A stretch of 53,287 bases of DNA from Anaerolineae bacterium (GTDB lineage: Bacteria > Chloroflexota > Anaerolineae > Aggregatilineales > Phototrophicaceae): NCBI GenBank assembly GCA_022824565.1, contig JAJDZQ010000102.1, positions 1 to 53,287 on the forward strand, in the 5' to 3' direction. The notes beneath the pieces are model-generated. The model was given only the letters and a program-made list of their open reading frames with translations, did no database searches and had not been told where the DNA came from. This document shows, one piece after another, positions 32,443 through 41,061 of the stretch. A program made the position numbers and the translations under genes. The first letter of the stretch is position 1. Each line of letters starts with the position of its first letter.

Positions 32443-33597
32443 CTAGTCGCGGTAAATCTGCTGCATCACGGCGAATTCGTTAAAGAGCATCCACTCTTTT
32501 TGCACGCGCCCCTGGTGGATTTCTTGCTGGGTGATGCCCCACATGGTCACGCGTTTGCCGCTGGGCGCGCCATAGATGCCGTTGCCGCGATGCGTGCCTT
32601 GCAAGCTCCAGCGCACCGACACCTTGTAGCCATCGGCATCGTTGCCCATCCAGTAGATGTCATCCACCTGCAGCATGCAATCGGGGAACATCGCCAGCAT
32701 GCTCAGCACGAAGGCTTGATAGTCGCCGCGCCCATACAATACGCGCCCGGTCGACCCGCGAAAGAGCAGGTTTTGGTCGTAGGCGCAACGCACTTCGCGC
32801 AGGCTGCGCCGGTTCCAGATATTATGAAAGCTGCGGCGCACAAATTCTTCGACATCAAAGCTGCCGGCGGGGGCGTCCAGGTAGCGCGGTTTGTCCTGCC
32901 CAGCCAGCCGCTCTGGCTCGCCGAAGCGCGCAGCGTCCAAGCCCGTACCCGTATGCCGATTGCCCAGCTTGCGCGCCATCTCCCGCAGGTCAAAACCCAG
33001 TTGGTGAATCAAGCTGGCGGTGTCATAGATCACCCATTCGGCGAAGATTTCATTCTCCAGCGCGACGCAGTTGGCGATGCACCATAGCGACACTTTTACC
33101 CCGGTGGGCGGTCCATATTGGCTGAAGCCGGTGTTGTGCCCGCTGATCAAGGTGCGGTGCGAGGTGTGGAAGCCGACATGTTCATCGCCAGCCCAGATGA
33201 TCTCGTCGGCGAAGAGACGAATATCCGGGAAGGCGTTGATCGTATGCACGGTATCCGCCACGATCTTGTCGCGCCCATATTGCAGGCCAAAGTCGTCATA
33301 GACATGCGAGTTGTGGCGGTAGGTATCGTAGATATAGCCGATGTCCTTCTCTTCCCAGATGCGATGCGTGATGCGCACGATGTAGTCGATGATATCTACA
33401 TAGGTGGCTTCGAAGCCGCGCATGGGCTGCTGGCGCTGTGTGCCAGGGTTGCGCAGCAGCGTATCGGCGCCGCCCTTTGCCCCCAGCGATATGGCATGAT
33501 CTCTGGGCATGATGTCCGCGCCATGGGCGATGGCGGAAGGCTCGGAACCAAGGCTGCGCGGGGCTGTGGATTGGGTTGGGTCATCGGCCATCGTCAT
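32443..33597 (-). CDS. Tandem SnoaL-like (NTF2 fold) protein
   Basis: A 384-residue protein with two NTF2/SnoaL-like cone domains (about 65-200 and 245-382). Each has the features of the fold: an early helix with I-W-E/N (HRIWEEKDIGYIYDTY; HNIWNRRSLREVRCAY), then GRDKIVADT or GRGDYQAFVLSMLAMFPD, and ending in strands such as KVSLWCIANCVALENEIFAEW or KRVTMWGITQQEIHQGRVQKEW. SnoaL domains act as cyclases, hydratases or epimerases, or as simple binding domains. The N-terminal 60 residues look disordered. It is the last gene of the pectin-related minus operon, 98 bp after the oxidoreductase. TAGGAG precedes the ATG. Function not known. Confidence 0.75.
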   Translation of the reverse strand: MTMADDPTQSTAPRSLGSEPSAIAHGADIMPRDHAISLGAKGGADTLLRNPGTQRQQPMRGFEATYVDIIDYIVRITHRIWEEKDIGYIYDTYRHNSHVYDDFGLQYGRDKIVADTVHTINAFPDIRLFADEIIWAGDEHVGFHTSHRTLISGHNTGFSQYGPPTGVKVSLWCIANCVALENEIFAEWVIYDTASLIHQLGFDLREMARKLGNRHTGTGLDAARFGEPERLAGQDKPRYLDAPAGSFDVEEFVRRSFHNIWNRRSLREVRCAYDQNLLFRGSTGRVLYGRGDYQAFVLSMLAMFPDCMLQVDDIYWMGNDADGYKVSVRWSLQGTHRGNGIYGAPSGKRVTMWGITQQEIHQGRVQKEWMLFNEFAVMQQIYRD

Positions 33598-33695
33598 GCA
33601 CTCCTACGCTTCTGTCTCCCGCCGAACCTGTCGATAACGGCTGCGTTTTGACGGACGAGCCGGCACCTCGCCCCGCCGACGAACCGGGATTGAAT

Positions 33696-34925
33696 TCACG
33701 GTCGCGGATAACTTAGCGCCAGCATGCCCTCGATATCCAGCGGGTCCACCCCATATTGTTCGCGAAGGCTTTCCCGCAGCGCCGCCTCCGATTCCAGCTC
33801 GCCTTCCAAGGGCAGTTGCAGCCGTTTGCCAGCTTGCAGCGCCGATTCGCGCGTGGCCACTTCCATCATCATCGCCATCAGCGCATCTTCGTCTGTATAT
33901 TCCGATTCGCGCAGTCCACGCACGGACTCGGCAAAGTCGACCAGGTGGCCAATGACAGCGGCGCTATAATAATTGCGGCGGTGGTATGCGCTCGCGCCCA
34001 GCCGATACGGATTCACATGCTCAATGCGCCGTCCAGGCAGATCGACATGCGAAGACAGCCAGTCGCGCCCATCGCCAACATGCACGATCGGATAGCTCAA
34101 ATCGTGGCGTCCGCCCGCCCCCAGGGCTTCGTCCGTGCAAAAGCGCACTTCGCCTTGTCCATGCCAGCCCGCTGCCGCCTGCTGCACGATCGCCCCGCGC
34201 GCTCCCGCCAGCTCGGTATAGCCGGGCCGCGGATAACGCCCCAGCATGCTCTTGATGTTGCCGGCATGGTCGATCACCAGCGCATCATCGGGAAACCAAT
34301 AGAAATGCGCCCGATACCGTTCTGTCTCGTGATAGCGATGCGCCAGCTGATAATGTCCGGCTGTCGGCATTTCGTGGGCGATCGCTTGTACCGCCAACGG
34401 GTGCGCGCCAAAGAAGTGTATCCAGCGGGAATTGTTGTGAAAACCGGTGTGGTCGTGCCAGCAAGTCAAGCGCTTGACCTCGCCGATGAAGCCGTCCGCC
34501 GCGATCAGTTTCATCATGCGGTCGAAAGGGAAGCGGAAGAAGTTTTCGGCGATGCGCAGGATGGTCTGGTTTTGCCGCGCCGCCGCCACCATCTCTTGCG
34601 CTTGTTGCAGCAGGCTGCACATACTCGTCTCGACATTGACAGGCACGCCATGCGACAGCAAGGTGCAGCAGATGCTGTGATGCGAGGGGATGGGGCTGAC
34701 GACAAATGCCGCTTCCATGGGGCGGGCGCGTATCAACTCATGCAGATCATAAAAGGCTGGCACGCCCAGCGACTCGGCAAACGCATCGGCCGATTCGCGC
34801 ACAGGATCGCAAACAGCAGTGATGTTTAGCCAGGGTTTCAGGGTGTCGAAGAGCGGTCGATAAGTCGTCTTGGAGCGGTTGCCTGTGCCGATGAGGGCGA
34901 CAGACAGCGGTTCAGCCAGTCCCAT
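33696..34925 (-). CDS. Gfo/Idh/MocA-family oxidoreductase
   Basis: A 409-residue Rossmann-fold dehydrogenase. ALIGTGNRSKTTYRP forms the nucleotide-binding loop and AVCDPV ends strand 2. The E-K-P catalytic motif reads V-E-T-S, so the usual Lys is absent. The C-terminal domain has WIHFFGAHPLAVQAIAHE, a His-rich stretch shared with sugar-acid members. It overlaps the PL22 gene start by 14 bp and is translationally coupled to it. An oxidoreductase acting on an unsaturated or keto uronate fits, but the missing Lys leaves the activity open. Confidence 0.8.
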   Translation of the reverse strand: MGLAEPLSVALIGTGNRSKTTYRPLFDTLKPWLNITAVCDPVRESADAFAESLGVPAFYDLHELIRARPMEAAFVVSPIPSHHSICCTLLSHGVPVNVETSMCSLLQQAQEMVAAARQNQTILRIAENFFRFPFDRMMKLIAADGFIGEVKRLTCWHDHTGFHNNSRWIHFFGAHPLAVQAIAHEMPTAGHYQLAHRYHETERYRAHFYWFPDDALVIDHAGNIKSMLGRYPRPGYTELAGARGAIVQQAAAGWHGQGEVRFCTDEALGAGGRHDLSYPIVHVGDGRDWLSSHVDLPGRRIEHVNPYRLGASAYHRRNYYSAAVIGHLVDFAESVRGLRESEYTDEDALMAMMMEVATRESALQAGKRLQLPLEGELESEAALRESLREQYGVDPLDIEGMLALSYPRP

Positions 34926-36033
34926 CTTGGAGCCTTTCTATCATATCTGGCGGGATTTCTACTTCATAAACCTGCGCCAGGCCGGTGCGGTCGCTGGTGT
35001 AGACGACGCGCCGGCTATCGGGTGAAAACGACGGGTGCGGATGCGTGTGCTGGGGCGCATAGACTTTGATCGGACCCTTTTCATATGGGAATGGTCCCGC
35101 CCAGTGCGCGCCTTCGTTCGTGGACTGGGGAAAACACAAGGTCTGCGGAGCGCCTGTGCCAGCGCGCGGATTGAATAACTGGATGCCGATATCGGGGAAG
35201 TTGGTATCGGCCACCATCAGCCGGCCGGCCGGATCGCAGACGGCATGCCAGGCGTTGAAGGCGGTGACGCGCCGCTCTGCGCCTGTATCGACCTGGATGG
35301 CGCGGATGCCCTTGTTCCAATCGACGAAAGCCAATTCACGCCTGCCGGGAATCCAGACTTCGTGCGTGATCCATTCGCCGGGCTGTCGCTCGTACAGACG
35401 TCGGTTTTCGCTGCCATCGCGCCGGATGATCCAAATGCGGTCGGTCAAGGGACCGGCATAATAGAGCAAGTTGTTGTCATCGGGGCAGAACATCAAATGG
35501 GCGATTGTGTCGCGCTGCAAAATGACATCGCAAGCGCCGCTGTTGGTGTCGATGATGACCAGATTGGCGCGGCCCGCCTGGCTGAAACGCAGCGCCCAAT
35601 AGCGATCATCAAAGCTGAGCGCGGTGGTGCCCATGGCATCGGCGACCATGCCAGCTTCGCGCAGGCGCACATCGCCAAAGTCCAGCAATTGCTCTTCGCG
35701 CAGGGTTTCTGTGCAAACGCGATAGCCGCCTGTCCCGGCTGTGTAATAGACCCAGCGCCCATCGTGTGAAGGGTAGACAGAATAGTCAGCCAGCCCGGCG
35801 CGTTCGGTCAATTGCACGATGTGGCCGGTGGCGCGGTCTTCGGCATGGATTTCTGGGCGACCGCTGCGGTGGCTGACGAAGACCAGCCGCGCCATGGCGT
35901 CGTCATAGGCGGGCACGAAGAAGAAGGGATGATGATGAATGCTGGGCTGGTCGGTCACCTGGCGGATGCGCGCGCCCGTGCCGGCATCGTTGAATATGCG
36001 CGCCTCGGACGGGCTGGTGCTGCCGCGCGCCAT
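34912..36033 (-). CDS. Oligogalacturonate lyase (PL22 family)
   Basis: A 373-residue seven-bladed beta-propeller without signal peptide. PL22 enzymes split unsaturated and saturated di- and oligogalacturonates in the cytoplasm to 4-deoxy-5-hexulose uronate. The C-terminal Q328-x-x-H331-x-H333 in APQHTHPHPSFSPD matches the manganese-binding Gln/His set of the family in spacing. His263 (NAWHAV) and His224 (WITHEVW) fit the further ligand and catalytic His. The C-terminal TSDRTGLAQVYEVEI is also typical. Its ATG follows directly on the stop of the DHDPS-like gene, giving tight coupling. Confidence 0.88.
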   Translation of the reverse strand: MARGSTSPSEARIFNDAGTGARIRQVTDQPSIHHHPFFFVPAYDDAMARLVFVSHRSGRPEIHAEDRATGHIVQLTERAGLADYSVYPSHDGRWVYYTAGTGGYRVCTETLREEQLLDFGDVRLREAGMVADAMGTTALSFDDRYWALRFSQAGRANLVIIDTNSGACDVILQRDTIAHLMFCPDDNNLLYYAGPLTDRIWIIRRDGSENRRLYERQPGEWITHEVWIPGRRELAFVDWNKGIRAIQVDTGAERRVTAFNAWHAVCDPAGRLMVADTNFPDIGIQLFNPRAGTGAPQTLCFPQSTNEGAHWAGPFPYEKGPIKVYAPQHTHPHPSFSPDSRRVVYTSDRTGLAQVYEVEIPPDMIERLQDGTG

Positions 36034-36981
36034 CTAGGCAACCGCCTTCGCCACCACTTCAAAGCCAGCCGCTTCCAGTTCGCCAGCGATCCGCGCGACT
36101 TCTTCGGGTGGCAGTGGCCGCAGCGGGCGGCGCATGTGCATGGACGGGAATTTGCCCATCAAGGTCATGGCGCATTTCATTCGCTGGTGCGCATCGCTGG
36201 AAGGCTCGCCGAAACGGTAGACGATCTGCGAAAGCGGGCGGACTTTGTCTTGCAGGTAATTGGCTTGCTCCAGATCGCCAGACAGCGCCGCGCGCACCAA
36301 TGCGGTGATCAGCTCGGGCACGAAGCCGGCAAAACCGACCAGCGCCCCATCTGCCCCATCCAGCAAAGTAACCAGCAAGTATTCGTCCTGGCAACTGATG
36401 ATGCTGACATCGGGCGCGGCTCGCTTGAGATTGCGGTAGTCATAAGCCCAGCGGGACATCTCGCGCGTGCCCATTTTTATGCTGACGACACGATCGATCT
36501 TCGTCATGTCCAGCATCTCGGCCAGGCTGTAACCGGCTTTGGTCCAGGCGGGATATTGATGCACGATGATGTCGATATCCGCTCCGTCCGCCACATCCTG
36601 GAAGTATCCGACGGCGGTTTCGCTGGTGCGTCCGAAGCGCAGCCAGTGATGCGGCGGCATCAGCAAGATGGCATCTGCGCCGACATCTTTTGCGGCCAGC
36701 GCCTGGGCAATCGCCTCATCGCTGCCCTCGGCACAGACGCCGGTGACGACTTTTACGCGGTCGCCTACTTCTTCCGCCATGATTTCGGTTACGCGGGCGC
36801 GCTCGTGGTTGCGCAGGGACATGACCTCGCCAGTATGCCCATTGCACACCAAGCCCGTCACGCCTTCCACTGAGGCCAAGTAGCGGAAGTAGGCGCGCAA
36901 GCCGGGCTCGTCGATGGAGTCGTCGTTGTTGAAAGGGCAAAGCGTGGCTGGCAGCACGCCCGTCCAGGGTTTGTCGAACAT
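36034..36981 (-). CDS. Dihydrodipicolinate synthase/KDG aldolase family protein
   Basis: A 315-residue class I lyase. The pyruvate loop is CNGHTGE (46-52), Tyr143 is in HQYPAW and the Schiff-base Lys169 in SIKMGT. In a pectin-type operon directly before a PL22 lyase, a 2-keto-3-deoxygluconate aldolase or 5-keto-4-deoxyglucarate dehydratase role is the natural guess. AAGGAA precedes the ATG at 36981. The C-terminal 40 residues carry MHMRRPLRPLPPEEV, usual for the KDGDH-like branch. It is the first of four genes read away from the ABC permeases. Confidence 0.88.
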   Translation of the reverse strand: MFDKPWTGVLPATLCPFNNDDSIDEPGLRAYFRYLASVEGVTGLVCNGHTGEVMSLRNHERARVTEIMAEEVGDRVKVVTGVCAEGSDEAIAQALAAKDVGADAILLMPPHHWLRFGRTSETAVGYFQDVADGADIDIIVHQYPAWTKAGYSLAEMLDMTKIDRVVSIKMGTREMSRWAYDYRNLKRAAPDVSIISCQDEYLLVTLLDGADGALVGFAGFVPELITALVRAALSGDLEQANYLQDKVRPLSQIVYRFGEPSSDAHQRMKCAMTLMGKFPSMHMRRPLRPLPPEEVARIAGELEAAGFEVVAKAVA

Positions 36982-37138
36982 GGAGATTCCTTTCCTTTTG
37001 TTTGCTTTTTATTTGCCACAGAGGCACAGAATCACAGAGAAAAGCCAAAAAAAGAACCACCGAGCGCAATAGTCATTTTGTATCCATAACGTCTTTGTTG
37101 CTTCTTTTTTAATTTCTCCATGTCTCTGTGGCGATTGG
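36982..37138. repeat. CACAGAG inverted pair between permease and lyase genes
   Basis: CCACAGAGGCACAGAATCACAGAG (37016-37042, broken by other bases) faces CTCCATGTCTCTGTGG (37117-37132). The two ends can pair, making an element of about 115 bp with an AT-rich middle. It fills the gap between the DHDPS-like start and the DppC-like stop. Confidence 0.55.
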
Positions 37139-38119
37139 TCATGTCGTGCGGCGCGGGTCGAGGGCATCGTTCAAGCCATCGCCCAAGAAGACGAAAGCCA
37201 CCTGGACGATGCCGATTGTCACAGCCGGGATTAGTATCAAATGCGGGAAAATCTGCCAATAGCGGCGGCCCTCTTCGAGCATGGAACCCCAGCTGGCATT
37301 GGGCGGCTGGATGCCGATTCCCAAAAAGCTCAAGCCGGCTTCTAGTGTAACCGCGCCGCCCATGCTGGCGGTTACGGCGACCACCAGCGGACCCAGCGCA
37401 TTGGGGATGACATGACGCAGCATGATATGCGCTTCTGATGCGCCGATCGCCCGCGCCGCCAGCACATAATCTTCTTCGTTGATGCTCAACACCTGCCCGC
37501 GGATCAGGCGCGCCAGCCCGGGCCAGCCGATCAAAGCCAAGGCGCTGAATACCAGCACATAATCCAGCCACAATGTGTTTAGGTAGAACGGGTTGCGCGT
37601 CTGCATGTAGAGCGTGTCAAAGGCATTGATGATGGGGCGGCGCAGGGTGGTGTTGATGAGGATGACCAGCAACAAACCGGGCATGGCCTGGATTAAATCG
37701 CTGATCCACATCAAGAATTCGTCGGTGCGCCCGCCGCTGATGCCCGCCCAGGTGCCGACCAGCACGCCGATCAACAGGCTGATAGCCGTGGTGAAAAAGG
37801 CGACCAAAGCGGCTGTGCGCGCGCCATGCAGCATGCGGCTGAAGACATCTCGCCCCAAGTCGTCAGTCCCCAGAAAGTGCTCTTCCGAAGGTCCTTGAAA
37901 GGCGCGCATGATATTCTGTTCGAGGAAGTCATATGGCGAGACATGCGGACCAACCAGAGCGGTGATGAGGAAGCAGAATACCACCACCAGCCCGCCGACA
38001 GCCAGCCAGTTCCTGCGGAAACGTCGCGAGGCGTCTTGCCACAAGCTGCGCTGCTCGCCGCTGTTGACGCCATCCGCCACGACGCGCGAGATTTTGCCCC
38101 CCGGCGCGCTTTCGCTCAT
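37139..38119 (-). CDS. Oligopeptide/oligosaccharide ABC transporter permease (DppC/OppC-like)
   Basis: A 326-residue inner-membrane permease. One N-terminal hydrophobic segment (about 37-58) is followed by HFLGTDDLGRDVFSRMLHGART, the signature of the DppC/OppC branch, and by the permease core with the EAA loop (ARAIGASEAHIMLRHVIPNA). The C-terminal PNASWGSMLEEGR and FLGDGLNDALDPR are typical. Though annotated for peptides, this transporter class also imports pectin-derived oligosaccharides. Its start overlaps the stop of the DppB-like gene by 1 bp. No ATPase gene is present nearby. Confidence 0.93.
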   Translation of the reverse strand: MSESAPGGKISRVVADGVNSGEQRSLWQDASRRFRRNWLAVGGLVVVFCFLITALVGPHVSPYDFLEQNIMRAFQGPSEEHFLGTDDLGRDVFSRMLHGARTAALVAFFTTAISLLIGVLVGTWAGISGGRTDEFLMWISDLIQAMPGLLLVILINTTLRRPIINAFDTLYMQTRNPFYLNTLWLDYVLVFSALALIGWPGLARLIRGQVLSINEEDYVLAARAIGASEAHIMLRHVIPNALGPLVVAVTASMGGAVTLEAGLSFLGIGIQPPNASWGSMLEEGRRYWQIFPHLILIPAVTIGIVQVAFVFLGDGLNDALDPRRTT

Positions 38120-39066
38120 TAGGCCCGCACCCGTGGATCCAATATGGGGTAGATAATATCGACCAAGAAGTTGCTCACAAAAATAATCAACGTGCCGACG
38201 ACCGCCACCGCCATGATGATCGGATAATCGACCTTTTTGATGCCCTCAATCGTCAGCAAGCCAAAGCCGGGAATGTTCAGGATGTATTCCACGAATAGGG
38301 AGCCGTTGATTAGCCCGATCATGATGAGACCCAACGTGGTTATCACCGGCGTCAACACCGGGCGCAGCATATGCCGCAAGATGATGCGCGACTCTGGCAC
38401 CCCCTTGGCGCGGGCTGTGGTTACATATTGCTGGCTCTTGACCTCCAGCATGGCAGAGCGCGTCTGGCGCACGATGATAGGCAGCACGCCAATGGAGATC
38501 ACCGTCACCGGCAGCACCGCGTCGATGTGAAAAAGCCCGTTCCAGCCATAGGGCACATCGATCAGCTTGAGCTGCAAGACGAGCAACAGTAGCAGGATGG
38601 GCACCGTGACAAAAACGGGAATGCCGTTGACGAAGAGCACGATGCTGACGATCAAGCGGTCGAGCAGACGGTTGTGATGCAGCGCGGAAAGGATGCCCAA
38701 GCCAATGCCCACGACAGCGCCGATGATTGTCGCGGCAAAACCCAGCTGCATGCTGATGGGCAAGCGAAATTGCACGATCTCGAGCACAGGCCGGTCGACT
38801 TGCAGGCGAATCGAACGCCCCCAATCGCCTTGAATCAAGTTGCTCATGTAATTGCCGAATTGCACCAGGAAGGGTTCGTCCAAACCGTACTTCTTGCGCA
38901 GCGCCAGCATGACGACCTCGTCTTCGGTATCGAAGTCTTCGCCCTGGATAAACATCATGCGGATGGGGTCGCCCGCGCCATAATACATCATGGCATAGGT
39001 GATGAAGAGAATGAGCAGCAGCCCAACCGACCAGCGCAGCAGGCGTATCAGCAGAAAGGTTGCCAT
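38119..39066 (-). CDS. Oligopeptide/oligosaccharide ABC transporter permease (DppB/OppB-like)
   Basis: A 315-residue inner-membrane permease. It shows the family N-terminus (FLLIRLLRWSVGLLLILFI), YGAGDP, a long periplasmic segment, YGLDEPFLVQFGNYM, LIQGDWGRSI, and the EAA loop ARAKGVPESRIILRHMLRP. The C-terminus VDIIYPILDPRVRA is typical. The ATG at 39066 with a CGGAG site is chosen over an upstream ATG that lies in the adjoining CCCTCC repeat. It pairs with the DppC-like permease. Confidence 0.93.
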   Translation of the reverse strand: MATFLLIRLLRWSVGLLLILFITYAMMYYGAGDPIRMMFIQGEDFDTEDEVVMLALRKKYGLDEPFLVQFGNYMSNLIQGDWGRSIRLQVDRPVLEIVQFRLPISMQLGFAATIIGAVVGIGLGILSALHHNRLLDRLIVSIVLFVNGIPVFVTVPILLLLLVLQLKLIDVPYGWNGLFHIDAVLPVTVISIGVLPIIVRQTRSAMLEVKSQQYVTTARAKGVPESRIILRHMLRPVLTPVITTLGLIMIGLINGSLFVEYILNIPGFGLLTIEGIKKVDYPIIMAVAVVGTLIIFVSNFLVDIIYPILDPRVRA

Positions 39067-39070
39067 ATCC

Positions 39071-39245
39071 GACTCCGTTCCCCCCATCCCCCAGCCCCTT
39101 CCCCCACCAGGAGGGAAGGGGAGTCATTCGCGTTGCCGCAGCCCTTGCATCCCCCCCAACAGGCGGGAAGGGGAGTCTTTCGCGTTGCCGCAGCCCTAGT
39201 ATTCCCCTCCCTCTTGATGGGGGAGGGGTTAGGGGTGGGGGTGAG
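39071..39245. repeat. CCCTCC/GGGAGGG repeats with a 52-bp tandem unit
   Basis: Several copies of the GC-rich palindromic repeat. GAGTCATTCGCGTTGCCGCA (39121-39140) recurs almost unchanged at 39173-39192 (52-bp period). It ends with CCCCTCCCTC and GGGGGAGGGG. It separates the binding-protein gene from the permease genes and could lower read-through, giving more binding protein than permease. Confidence 0.65.
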
Positions 39246-39250
39246 ATTGC

Positions 39251-40867
39251 CTACATCCGCTCGATGTAGATCTTCCACGGTTCGATGACGCTCACATCGG
39301 GACCACTGTAGTATTCTTTGACATGCTCGCGGGCATTGGCGGTGCGCAGTGGCTTGCCGAAGTGCATGATGACATAGTCGCCCTCGTATTGCGCTTGCGC
39401 CTCGAGCGCCAGTTCACAACGTCGCGGATCATCCGGCGCCAGGGTCAGCGCTTCGTCGACCGCTGCTTCCAGCGCTTCGTTGTGATAGCCGCTGAGCATG
39501 GAGCTGCCGGGAACAGGCCCCGCCGAGTGTCCGGCCGCCCACATATAGGTCGCGGCATCGGGGAAGCGAATGACCACATCGTCGCGGCTCAGGTTGATCT
39601 TGTCATAATCATCGCCGAAGCTGTTGGGATCCTGCTGGAACTCAACATTTTCGATGCCCAGGTTCTGACGCCAGAATTCGATGACGGCTGTCAGGGCGCG
39701 GTTGTTGAACTCGTTGCTGCCGCGCGGGGTTACGCGCAGTTTTGGCAAGTTCTCGGCGCTGCCATAGCTCGATGCGGCGAGCGCGGCCTGGGCGGCTTCG
39801 ATATCGTAGGGATAACCGGTGGCATCGGGATTTTGGCAGGTCACGATGTCATCCAGGGTCTGCGTGGTCATGACGCCGCTGCCTTCGATCGGGAAGGCGG
39901 CCTGGAAGACGGCATTCCAGTCGACCGATTTGATCAAGGCTTCGCGCACCAGGGGATCGCTGGTGGGCTCACGGGTCGGCTGCATCCAGAAGGTGTTGAA
40001 GCCGATGGCGTCAAACTGGCGGAAGTAGTCGGGCATCTGGGCGCGCAGCACCGACGGCGCCGCGGCCAGGCTGGCGTCGATCTGGTCATTCAGCGCCATC
40101 GCGCCGACGGTCTGCTGGTCTGTGACGAACATGAAGCTGACCTTGTCCAGCAGCGGACCATCTTTCCACCATTCGGGGTTGGGCGTCAACTCGGCTGTCT
40201 GCAAGTCGGCGTCAAAGCTGGTCAGGATGAACGGACCGTTGACGATCGGGTTGTTCTCGGGCTTCCAGTATTCGTTGAAGCCGTGCTCCAGCACATCCTC
40301 GGCGCGGGCGATGGCCATGTGCGCGGTGGCGATGCGCCAGAAGAAGATCGGGTCGGGCAGCACCAGCTCGACCGCCACAGTCGAATCATCCGGCGCAGAC
40401 AAGCCGCTGACCTCGACGGTCATGGCATCTTCAGCCGCCATCTCGCGCGCATCGGCGAAGCCAACTACATTGCCGAGGTAGGTGCGGATGCGCCCGACGC
40501 TATTAAGCGGCGCAGCTTGTACCTGCCAGGAGTCGATGACTTGCTGCGCTGTGATGGAAGTGCCATCCGACCAGCGCGCTTCTGGATCGACCGTGAATGT
40601 CCAACTCCTGCTGTCTTCGCTCTGCGTCCAGGCATTGAAGTAACCGGTCTGCAAGTTGAAGTCGACATCAAAATAGAGCGGCGGCACCGACTGGAAAGTG
40701 ATCCAGTTCTGTTGATCGCCACCAGCTGAGAGAATCTGGAAGCTGAAGTTCGCTACGCCAGACGAGCCCGTGGCAATGCGCAATTCCTGGTCTTGCGCCA
40801 GCGCTGCGGTCGCGCCGAGCAGCAAGAGCAGCGCTACAAGAAATGTACAAAGCAATTTGCGAGTCAT
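39251..40867 (-). CDS. ABC transporter substrate-binding protein, family 5
   Basis: A 538-residue extracytoplasmic binding protein of the SBP_bac_5 (DppA/OppA-like) family. The signal peptide (1-24) has a Leu-rich core and ends ALA before QDQELRIATG. WTFTVDPEARWSDGTSITAQQVIDSW is the family block, with RFPDAATYMWAAGHS and an EEA-type helix further on. It is the first gene of the minus transport/pectin operon and would deliver ligand to the DppB/C-like permeases. The ligand is probably an oligosaccharide, as PL22 and uronate genes follow (inference). GGAGGA precedes the ATG at 40867. Confidence 0.92.
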   Translation of the reverse strand: MTRKLLCTFLVALLLLLGATAALAQDQELRIATGSSGVANFSFQILSAGGDQQNWITFQSVPPLYFDVDFNLQTGYFNAWTQSEDSRSWTFTVDPEARWSDGTSITAQQVIDSWQVQAAPLNSVGRIRTYLGNVVGFADAREMAAEDAMTVEVSGLSAPDDSTVAVELVLPDPIFFWRIATAHMAIARAEDVLEHGFNEYWKPENNPIVNGPFILTSFDADLQTAELTPNPEWWKDGPLLDKVSFMFVTDQQTVGAMALNDQIDASLAAAPSVLRAQMPDYFRQFDAIGFNTFWMQPTREPTSDPLVREALIKSVDWNAVFQAAFPIEGSGVMTTQTLDDIVTCQNPDATGYPYDIEAAQAALAASSYGSAENLPKLRVTPRGSNEFNNRALTAVIEFWRQNLGIENVEFQQDPNSFGDDYDKINLSRDDVVIRFPDAATYMWAAGHSAGPVPGSSMLSGYHNEALEAAVDEALTLAPDDPRRCELALEAQAQYEGDYVIMHFGKPLRTANAREHVKEYYSGPDVSVIEPWKIYIERM

Positions 40868-41061
40868 ACCTGTCCTCCATATAGGATTATGAACGATCCG
40901 CCACGCGGCCACTGTGGCTGGGTTCGGATTGTAGCCATCCGTATCTTACTCAATCGCGCGCAGAAAATGCAAAAAATTCGCGCATGTCAAAATTGGCTTT
41001 TGTGTTCGTCCGCCCATCGTGGGTAAACTGATGGCATCGCTCAATGACAAAGAGGTCGACT

